Source: Muraenolepis orangiensis
Taxonomy: Eukaryota; Chordata; Actinopteri; Gadiformes; Muraenolepididae
Direction: 5' to 3'
Assembly (NCBI GenBank): GCA_027704905.1
Contig: CM051022.1
Location: 10,091,602 to 10,155,601, forward strand
DNA: 64,000 bases
Shown: one piece after another, positions 36,854-46,400 of the stretch
Layout of the letters: every line of letters begins with the position of its first letter
Numbering within the stretch: position 1 is the first letter of the stretch
The notes under the pieces: generated by a model
Databases searched by the model: none
Told to the model about the DNA's origin: nothing
What the model saw: only the letters and a program-made list of their open reading frames with translations
Position numbers and translations under genes: made by a program

Positions 36854-37445
36854 TTGATTGACATGTACAAGAGAGGAATTAAATCAAGATGTTTAATCGC
36901 CATGAGAAAGATTGCCTAACCCTGACCTGCCCCTTAAAAACAAACTTCAAACAGCGATGAGTCATGTCGGTTCTTTCGTATAGGAGACTCCCCTTGAGTG
37001 AGTCGATATATAAACACACGGTAATAAGTAGATTAAAGTAGTCTGTTTCTGCTTGTACTTCCAAGAGAATTGTGTGTCTTGTGAAGTCCAACCAAAGGTG
37101 AACATTTAAGAAGATTAAATTAAAATCACTAACTAACGTTGAACATGAAGGTGCAGACAGAATTTCTAAAAGGTAGAGAGAGTGAGAGAGAGAGTGAGTG
37201 AGTGGTGTTCGACAGACTGAGAGTGTGATCCCGTCTGGCTCGGTCCATCGAGCACAGTACTAACACCAAGGTCATAGGTCAGGGTATTGACACTGTTAAT
37301 GAAAGCATCTCCCAGATGGCATATGTGTGTATATTTAGTTTATGGTCTCTCGGTTGTGACCACAGTGTGATATGTGTCTGAGTCGCAGACATGAAAGAAG
37401 CACCATGTTGTTGTTGTGTTAGGTACTTGGTATATGAAAGTATGG

Positions 37446-37498
<53 letters not shown>

Positions 37499-37644
37499 TT
37501 CTCTTTCTCTCTCTCTCATCTGATCAAACTGTAGCACACAATTGTGAAATGACTTGACTAGCAGTTCCTTGTAGGAACTACAGATGGCGCCCTAGTCATA
37601 CCACAAAGGGTCTCCTTCTCCACTGTAGTGTCATCTAGTGGTAC
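36854..37644 (-). repeat. Block X, right copy 1
   Basis: Reverse complement of 1238-1985, with a long CT run (37446-37518). It starts at the hAT target duplication, and the equivalent point in the copy at 50448 joins the WASL 3' flank. Confidence 0.85.
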
Positions 37645-38045
37645 GCGAGAATACTGCAGGTGGTCTGCGAAACGTATTGATCAACACAACGTTTTAATTG
37701 TTGTGTGTGTTGGGGGGTGATTACAACACAGTGTTTGTTGTAGCTGAAGCGGGATACGAAGTAGTCCAACAGGTTGGTACCCCTGGGTGAAGGGCTTGTG
37801 GGTGTATATCTCTTGAGCACTTTATCTCTGGACAGCTGCTGCTCTGTGATATTGGCTACCAGGGAAACGTTCCAACAGGCACACAAACAGGATTATAATG
37901 AGATGTATGATGGTGATAATGTTCAACTTTGATTCTCTCTCTCTCTCTCCCCCTCTCTGTCTCTCTCCCCCTCTGTGTCTCTCTTTCTCGCTCTCTGTTG
38001 CTCTCCAATCAATCTTCACCTTTCCTATTTCACAGATGTGACCTC
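37645..38045. repeat. Block V, copy 1, with a possible minus-strand exon
   Basis: Found only in the right contig, here and at 40594-41006. On the minus strand 37700-37886 is open and reads like ordinary protein (SRDKVLKRYTPTSPSPRG, then GTNLLDYFVSRFSYN). The second copy keeps it with one amino-acid change. I cannot name a family. A CT-rich tract follows at 37930-38030. Confidence 0.5.
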
Positions 38046-38399
38046 CCCCCCCCCCCCCCCACCAATACCACCATGGTTTATTCCAGCCCTCCTCACCTGG
38101 GAGCCAACCTTCTGGGCTCTTGGTCATGATCCCGGCCCAGCTAATCCTGCGTCCAGAATAGTTCATCAGCAGAGGGGTGTGGGTGTGGGGGGGGGGGGGG
38201 CTGACTGTGCCCTCTGTCTGGTAGGCCCTGCCATGTTTTATTTTTAAGTAAGTAAGACAGTCATAGGCAAAAAAATATGGACTAAAACTAGTACAATTGC
38301 GTAATGTGTTTTATTCACTTTATTTACTGACTTATTCACATTCACTTCATTGTGCCATTTCACACACGTTTAACTTGAATACACACGTATGAATAACAC
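38046..38399 (-). repeat. Block W, right copy 1
   Basis: Reverse of 34371-34615 and more, including two homopolymer-rich points: a C-run at about 38046-38060 and a G-run at 38189-38201. No coding content seen. Confidence 0.7.
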
Positions 38400-39120
38400 T
38401 GACCTTTACGGTCTACTAAACCCTATACTGTACTCTTTACTGTATCCTTTAGATAGATAGGCGAAAGAGGAAGAAAGATTAGGACATATGGAGAACCACA
38501 CGCCAATGGAAGAAAGGAAGGGAGATGAGACTACCTAATTGGTACAGAGAGGGCCGAGAGTCCCTTCTTCACCAAGTTGCCATGTAAGAAGATGCCTTTT
38601 GGTTTTGGTTGGTGCTTTTCCTCATCCATTTTGATTTCTGGACTTTTTGGTCTCTGGATTAATTTTTGCCGATGCCCAAACTTCATCAAAGACCATGATG
38701 TTCTGCACAACCTTTCTGTCTGCCCCGGCTGACGAGCCAGGGTGCGAGGGTGAAGGTGGCCCCCGGACAAGCCCTGGGGTCGGGTGGCTGCCTGTCCACC
38801 TTGCACTGTCTGGTTCTTCCCCAGGAGGAGCTGTACCGCCAGTCTCTCTATCGCCACGGCACCCGTGGCAGCAGCAGTGCGGTAGGGAAGGGGTGCTACT
38901 GGTGGTCCACAGGACTTCTTCCTGTGGCGGGGGGGGTAGTGGTGGTGCCAGAAGGCACCGTACCCGCTCGGTCTCGCCCGCACTTGGGAGACGTACCGCA
39001 AGTCCTGCAAGGGATTGGTTTAAAGGGATCGTTTCCAAAGGTATGTGGATCCTACAGAGACCTTTTTGTACGGTCACCCCTGGTTCCCCGGTGTGATGGT
39101 GTCTCGTGTTGCGTGCTCTG
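38400..39120 (-). repeat. Block Z, right copy 1
   Basis: Reverse of 33656-34370, with a much shorter G/C run than the left copy. ORFs occur on both strands; none recognised. Confidence 0.6.
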
Positions 39121-39485
39121 TGAGTAGGCCTTATGCCAAGTAAATGGAAAGGGGACTTGGCGGAAGTCTTATTTAATGTAATGTAACGATTAAAAAAACG
39201 TCTGTTGAATCGCAGATGTGTGTTGCGAGTGGTGTGTTGATCAGTGGAATGAGGAGAGTGTTGTTGGTGGATGAGGTGAGATTATTAGTGACGTAATGTT
39301 GTCGGTAGATCCAGAAAAAGCCAAAAGCCGACATGAAACAATTAGCTTGTTCCGCCTCTTCATTCATTAACAATTTACATTGTTGATACTATTCTGCAAC
39401 CTGTGTTGTAGAAAGTGTGCTGGGTCACTCACCTTGGTTTGGTTATTTAGGATTTGAAGATCCTGCAATCTCTTTTGTTCTTTGG
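39121..39485 (-). repeat. Block Y, right copy 1
   Basis: Reverse of 33293-33655. It ends with tttgg, the same five bases that flank the 3' LTR in the other two elements. Confidence 0.75.
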
Positions 39486-40047
39486 TATTACGTTACCATT
39501 GACTACTGTAAAGTGCTCGTTGTCTTGTCAATGAAACATAATATGAAACGGTAGCCAAATTAACAAAAATATGTTTTATTATAATTACCATGGTTGAAGG
39601 TGAAGGGATAACATAAAAATAATGACAAACAAACCACAAGACTGTACAGACAGGATCAGCCACCCACACAGGGGAGAACAGAACCCATATTCACAAGGGG
39701 ATGACGAGAACAAGAAACACCTGGGCTGATTACAAATGGATACACCTGGGAGGGAAACGACAAAGAACTACGAGACCAAGACAGGGGACTACAACCAGAC
39801 ATCACCCATCACACTGGGGAACACCTGATCAGGATACAACACACCCCCACACCCAAATGTATGTATATACCCCAGAGTACAGTGGGGAATGAACAGAAAA
39901 GAAAATGAATAAAAGCTAGGAGTTTTCACAACTACAGTCGCGATAGCGCGTCGGCCAACACATTATCTTTACCTCTGACGTGAACAACGTCAAAGGCCTG
40001 GAGGAAAAGGCTCCAGCGCATCAATCGTTGGTTCGCGTTTCGCATCC
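39486..40047 (-). mobile_element. Truncated 3' end of a Gmr1-like element
   Basis: Minus strand: 3' LTR (39486 to about 39860), then the last 190 bases of the pol region including the ADALSRL end (39935 onward). The element is cut at about 40047 and joined directly to block X. The flanking tttgg and Y identify it as a duplicate of the same original insertion and not a new one. Confidence 0.85.
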
Positions 40048-40387
40048 TTTAAGAAGATTCAATTAAAATCACTAACTAACGTTGACCTTGAGGTGCGGAC
40101 AGAATTTCTAAAAGGTAGAGAGAGAGTGAGCGAGTGGTGTTCGACAGACTGAGAGTGTGATCCCGTCTGGCTCGGTCCATCGAGCACAGTACTAACACCT
40201 GCGCCCATGCTAAGGTCATAGGTCAGGGTATTGACACTGTTAATGAAAGCATCTCCCAGATGGCATATGTGTGTATATTTAGTTTATGGTCTCTCGGTTG
40301 TGACCACAGTGTGATATGTGTCTGAGTCGCAGACATGAAAGAAGCACCATGTTGTTGTTGTGTTAGGTACTTGGTATATGAAAGTAT

Positions 40388-40458
<71 letters not shown>

Positions 40459-40593
40459 CTCTGTCATCTGATCAAACTGTAGCACACAATTGTGAAATGA
40501 CTTGACTAGCAGTTCCTTGTAGGAACTACAGATGGCGCCCTAGTCATACCACAAAGGGTCTCCTTCTCCACTGTAGTGTCATCTAGTGGTACG
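40048..40593 (-). repeat. Block X, right copy 2 (5'-truncated)
   Basis: It starts partway through X relative to 36854-37644. It contains a 12-base segment (cctgcgcccatg region, near 40200) shared with the copy at 50448 but absent from copy 1 and the left copies. A long CT run spans 40389-40462. Confidence 0.8.
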
Positions 40594-41006
40594 CGAGAAT
40601 ACTGCAGGTGGTCTGCGAAACGTATCGATCAACACAACGTTTTAATTGTTGTGTGTGTTGGGGGGTGATTACAACACAGTGTTTGTTGTAGCTGAAGCGG
40701 GATACGAAGTAGTCCAGCAGGTTGGTACCCCTGGGTGAAGGGCTTGTGGGTGTATATCTCTTGAGCACTTTATCTCTGGACAGCTGCTGCTCTGTGATAT
40801 TAGCTACCAGGGAAACGTTCCAACAGGCACACAAACAGGATTATAATGAGATGGTGTGTGTGTATGATGGTGATAATGTTCAACTTTGATTCTCTCTCTC
40901 TCTCTCCCCCTCTCAGTGTCTCTCTCCCCCTCTCAGTGTCTCTCTTTCTCGCCCTCTGTTGCTCTCCAATCAATCTTCACCTTTCCTATTTCACAGATGT
41001 GACCCC
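40594..41006. repeat. Block V, copy 2
   Basis: Near-identical to 37645-38045. The minus-strand open stretch (40583-40834) is preserved with one difference (DRYVSQ for DQYVSQ at its end). Confidence 0.5.
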
Positions 41007-41349
41007 CCCCCACCAATACCACCATGGTTTATTCCAGCCCTCCTCACCTGGGAGCCAACCTTCTGGGCTCTTGGTCATGATCCCGGCCCAGCTAATCCTG
41101 CGTCCAGAATAGTTCATCAGCAGAGGGGTGTGGGTGTGGGGGGGGGGGGGCTGACTGTGCCCTCTGTCTGGTAGGCCCTGCCATGTTTTATTTTTAAGTA
41201 AGTAAGACAGTCATAGGCAAGATAGGATCCACAAAAAATATGGACTAAAACTAGTACAATTGCGTAATGTGTTTTATTTACTGACTTATTCACATTCACT
41301 TCATTGTGCCATTTCACACACGTTTAACTTGAATACACACGTATGAATA
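41007..41349 (-). repeat. Block W, right copy 2
   Basis: As the 38046 copy, with an extra gataggatccac segment near 41221 and a shorter C-run. Nothing coding seen. Confidence 0.7.
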
Positions 41350-42112
41350 ACACTGACCTTTACAGTCTACTAAACCCTATACTGTACTCTTTACTGTATC
41401 CTTTAGATAGATAGGCGAAAGAGGAAGAAAGATTAGGACATATGGAGAACCACACGCCAATGGAAGAAAGGAAGGGAGATGAGACGACCTAATTGGTACA
41501 GAGAGGGCCGAGAGTCCCTTCTTCACCAAGTTGCCATGTAAGAAGATGCCTTTTGGTTTTGGTTGGTGCTTTTCCTCATCCATTTGGATTTCTGGACTTT
41601 TTGGTCTCTGGATTATTTTTCGCCGATGCCCAAACTTCATCAAAGACCATGATGTTCTGCACAACCTTTCTGTCTGCCCCGGCTGACGAGCCAGGGTGCG
41701 AGGGTGAAGGTGGCCCCCGGACAAGCCCTGGGGCCGGTTGGCTGCCTGTCCACCTAGCACTGTCTGGTTCTTCCCCAGGAGGAGCTGTACCGCCAGTCTC
41801 TCTATCGCCACGGCACCCGTGGCAGCAGCAGTGCGGTAGGGAAGGGGATGCTACTGGAGGTCCACAGGACTTCTTCCTGTGGTGGGGACGATGGGGACGA
41901 CGAAGGGATGGGTGGTGGTGGTTGTAGTGGTGGTGCCAGAAGGCACCGTAGCCGCTCGGTCTCGCCCGCACTTGGGAGACGTACCGCAAGTCCTGCGAGG
42001 GATTGGTTTAAAGGGATCGTTTCCAAAGGTATGTGGATCCTACAGAGACCTTTTTGTACGGTCACCCCTGGTTCCCCGGTGTGATGGGTCTCTTGTGTCG
42101 CGTGCTCTGTGA
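41350..42112 (-). repeat. Block Z, right copy 2
   Basis: As other Z copies, but the G/C run is replaced by a GGGGACGATGGGG-type imperfect tract (41880-41935), showing independent change at the homopolymer. Confidence 0.6.
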
Positions 42113-42915
42113 GTAGGCCTTATGCCAAGTAAATGGATGAAGGGGACTTGGCGGAAGTCTTATTTAATGTAATGTAACGATTAAAAAAACGTCTATTGAA
42201 TCGCAGAGGTGTGTTGCGAGTGTTGTGTTGATCAGTGGAATGAGGAGTGTTGTTGGTGGATGAGGTGAGATTATTAGTGACGTAATGTTGTCGGTAGATC
42301 CAGAAAAAGCCAAAAGCCGACATGAAACAATTTGCTTGTTCCGCCTCTTCATTCATTAACAATTTGGCATTGTTGATACTATTCTGCAACCTGTGTTGTA
42401 GAAAGTGTGCTGGGTCACTCACCTTGGTTTGGTTATTTAGGATTTGTACGACGTTTGGTAATTTGACCAAACTATACGGTATATAATTTAAACCGATTAC
42501 AAAGCATTTACTCTTTCCTCTATTGACTCTATATTAATGTTTGTCATGGGATTCGCCCTGTTTGAGTTCCGGCTCCAACGGACCACTTTTGGTATTGGAA
42601 ACTTGGAAACCGTTCCATATGGCGAAACCTTTTTGTCTTTCAGTTTCTGCTGGGCAACATACGAATGACACAATATACATAGGGAATATACATACAGTAT
42701 ATACACACGAGGGCTCGTCAGACATTTATGTTGACCGCAAAGGACAAAAAAACATTATCACAACATTATAAACTTATGGTAAAAAGATTGTGGTTGATTA
42801 TGTGGTTTTTTTCCTTTCTATATTGTCTATTTTTCTTTTCTAAAAGTCATCATGCAAAGGTTTATGTAACAATATCCGCTGACCCGAAGATCCTGCAATC
42901 TCTTTTGTTCTTTGG
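42113..42915 (-). repeat. Block Y, right copy 2, interrupted by a 439-bp insertion
   Basis: 42113-42446 and 42886-42915 are Y; the bases between (42447-42885) occur nowhere else in the window. The insert is AT-rich, starts with a short hairpin (gtttggtaatttgaccaaac) and has no domain I recognise. This Y copy joins WASL intron sequence directly at tttgg/ctattg, with no retroelement in between. Confidence 0.7.
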
Positions 42916-43216
42916 CTATTGATTTATCAGCCTAGTTTCTATTGGATTGGAGTTTGTTGAATCAGACAAGTCTGTTTTTGATTTAGCTTCCCGGCAAGTG
43001 TAGCTAGGTAAAGCTACACTAGGTCGTAGGGTAAACAGCTGACGCTTCTTACACTTATCACGGGTCTGCTTCTTCTATGTACCAGGACACTGGTAGTAGA
43101 CTAAAGTAGTGAAGCTACGTGAAAAGGGGTCCATTTGTAACATCGAAAGCAAAGCCCCTTATCCTAACGTCCTCTTGTCTCTTCCGCTACTTCTTCTACT
43201 ACTACTAAAGGCCCAG
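42916..43216 (+). other. WASL intron upstream of exon A
   Basis: Intron end with a pyrimidine-rich acceptor region (cttcttctactactactaaag) before CCCAG at 43212-43216. It matches the other two upstream segments but carries no LTR insertion. No earlier WASL exon is seen in 36-43 kb. Confidence 0.75.
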
Positions 43217-43403
43217 CGTTGCCCATGGCCACCGTGGACATCAAGAACCCGGAGATTCAAAACGCCCAGGGACACCGCTACCACAACAACTCTCAGATGA
43301 ACAACAACATGCACTCCTCCCTGCCCAAGAAGGAGAAGAAGGTGAAGGGCGGGAAGAAGAAGAGGCTGACCAAGGCCGACATCGGCACTCCCAGCAACTT
43401 CCA
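43217..43403 (+). CDS. wasl: WASL exon A: basic region and start of CRIB
   Basis: Reads [17 protein letters not shown], an Asn/His/Ser-rich stretch, then [18 protein letters not shown] and IGTPSNF. The lysine-rich part is the PIP2-binding basic region; IGTPSNF begins the CRIB motif. Acceptor CCCAG at 43212-43216, donor GTGAGT at 43404. An alternative AG lies six bases upstream. This is the only copy in the window retaining the KGGKKKRL segment. Confidence 0.92.
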
Positions 43404-46400
43404 GTGAGTAGAGGCGCCTTGTTCCGGGGTGAAGTCTACTGAATTAGTACTTTAATTTAGTTTGGGCATTCCATGCAATCGATGGACACACCAGGCTATT
43501 TCATAGTTGTGTAAGCGCACGTACGAGTCATCTGCATCAGAAAATGATGGCGATGATAAAACCTCCAAATAATTGTATATTTTAGCAATTGTCACTTGAT
43601 TGTCTCAATTCTGTCAACGTGTGTCAATAGTTCACGATGGACCAATCCAAACACCATTTGACTTGTCCGTCAGCTCGAGGCCCACCCCCATCCCTTTCTC
43701 CCATCATGCGTTCTGATGGACACTGGTTTTGATTTAGTATTATTAATCCACATCATCTACGACTGTGGTATTCATAGCATTGGCCCGTATAATCATGTAG
43801 ATCATGGAAATGGGATCAGTGGAGTTCATATCTGTTGGATTCAGATGCGCAGAACAAAACACGGGCTGAGCTGGAGTAGTGCTTCTGTCTTCCATCTGCA
43901 GCTGTCCATCACTGGACAGACTGGAGACTAGTTTGGAGTTTAAATGCTTTGTGTGGCCCCTCGATCGAACGCACACTCTCTTTGTTGACGGCACATTGTT
44001 CACTTATATGGACCCGATGGTCCGTTTTTGTAACTAATTCAATATTAATGTGGCATTTGATCAACGCGTCTCCCTTTTAAGCCCTCTCTCCCTTTCTCTA
44101 TATTGTCTTACACACACACGCTCTGTCTCTGTGTGTCTCTCTCCGTATTGTCTTATACCCTTTCTCTCTCTGTCTCTGTGTGTCTACCTGTGTGTGTCTC
44201 TCTCTGTATTGTCGTATACCCTTTCTCTCTCTGTCTCTGTGTGTCTACCTGTGTGTGTGTCTCTCTCTCTGTATTGTCTTATACCCTTTCTCTCTCTGTC
44301 TCTGTCTATCTGTGTGTGTCTCTCTCTGTATTGTCTTACACCATCTGTGTGTGTGTGTGTGTGTCTCTCTGTATTGTCTTACACCCTGTCTCTGTGTCTC
44401 TCTATGTATTGTCTTACACCCTCTCTCTGTCTCTCTCTCCTGTATTGACTTACACTCTCCCCTCTACCTCCCTTTAGGCACATTGGACACGTGGGATGGG
44501 ATCCCAACACGGGATTTGATGTAAGTCAACTTTTGCATGTTTTTGCATCTATTTTCTCTCTTGAAGTTAAGTCAGGGTGGAAAACGATGGGACAAAGCTC
44601 TTGGCACAGTTTGTAAAGGAACATGTTGTGGGGTGAATATTTTCATATTTTCCGCATAATCCACAAACTCTGGGCACAGCAAAAAAATAAAAGTAATTAC
44701 GACAGATTAAAGAAGTGTGGCGTCAGGTTGGCAGACAGGATTAATACATTTCATGGTTTAGTCAAAGCCATGTTTTTAAGTACGAGTCTGGCTTTTTAGG
44801 ATGAAGCTTGAGGATGGATGGATGGCAAATAATTGGATGGATTAAATGGATGGTTAGACGCATGCATTTATGATCCAATGATTGAGAGTGGATGGCTGTA
44901 TGCATGGATGGATAGATGGAAGAATATGAGAATGGATTGGCCTAATGAAGGAATGAATCGATTAATAAACTTGACTGTCAATGGATCGCTAAATGCGTGA
45001 TGAATCTATGAGGTATAAGAGGAAATAATGAATTGATGAACCCTCGAATGGCCGTGCCAAGTCCTTGTACAAGTTATGCTTCACCCTGTCGCACGATGAG
45101 TCTTATGTAAAGCTAGCATGCTGCACCGCATGGCGTGACTTAAGCTGGCGCTATTCATCATGGCAGTGGACACATGTACACTGTATTATACTGTTATATA
45201 CCGTAGGAGGAGATGTGAATGCATGTTCTGGGGTGTGGGTGGCGGGGGATTTGAATGCATTATAACCAGGCATCTGGTTTACTCATAATACTTGTGTTAA
45301 TGGAAATAATAATGCAAATGTATTTCTGTGTGTCTCTGTGCCATCGGAGTACACTGGCGGCTATGTTGACTATTTAAGTATTTATTTATTTATGCTCAGG
45401 GAATCGGTTCAGAATTGTGCCAATTTTGTCACGTCATTTTCAGTTAAAGGCCATGAGAAAAAATGTTGGTGCAATGACTGCTTACCCTGCTTGCTGTTTC
45501 CAGTTCCCATTAAAGAATGTTTACGGTCTTATAAGTGAACTCATGAATATCTTATAGCAGCTGCGGCATATTGCGGTCATTTTGCTGAGCTACCACTAGG
45601 GGGCAGTAGAACATTGTTTTTGTGTCTACAGAGATCTGAAAACCCATTTAGCCTTTTCTTGCCCTTCTGTACCAAATAAATAAGCTTTAAGAAGACAGAA
45701 TATTTCAAATGGCAAGTGTATTTTAAAGGAAAGTCAAACCCTAAAATACCTTATTTCAATCCTGTATGTTCCAAATCTATATCTGTACTGTTGGGTGGCC
45801 ATCAAACATCAGAACTAAACTTAAAGACGTATAAGAATATAATTTCCTCCCGACCCCCAGCTGAACAACCTGGACCCCGAGCTGAAGCACCTGTTTGACA
45901 TGTGCGGCATCTCGGACGCCCAGCTGAAGGACAAGGAGACGTCCAAGGTCATCTACGAGTTCATCGAGAAGAAGGGCGGCGTGGAGGCGGTGAAGAACGA
46001 GCTGAGGAGACAAGGTGAGCAGCGGAACGTCTTCGGCTTTTTACGGTCCAGCCAAGATCCACACACAGACGGACACATACAGGCAGACTGGGGTGCTTTG
46101 TGCAAAAGTGTTGACTCTTAAATTGTCTGTATCCGCGTTGTATGTAGATGAGATCTTCCTCTATTTCTACGTGGTTGTGTAAAACGTTTATATTATACAG
46201 GTACCCTTTGGGTTTTGTGTATATTCGCAATTTGATTGATTTTGACAGTCTTTTATACATCGTGGGTTCGTCAACTTCAACCTTTGAGAGAAGGGTTTTC
46301 TTTGCCTGGTCTATCAGATGCGATCTGACCGCTGTGGTTGTATCCTCAGGTCCTCCTCGGTGGAATGGTAGGTTTCAATGCATGAGGCTTTTAGCATCTT

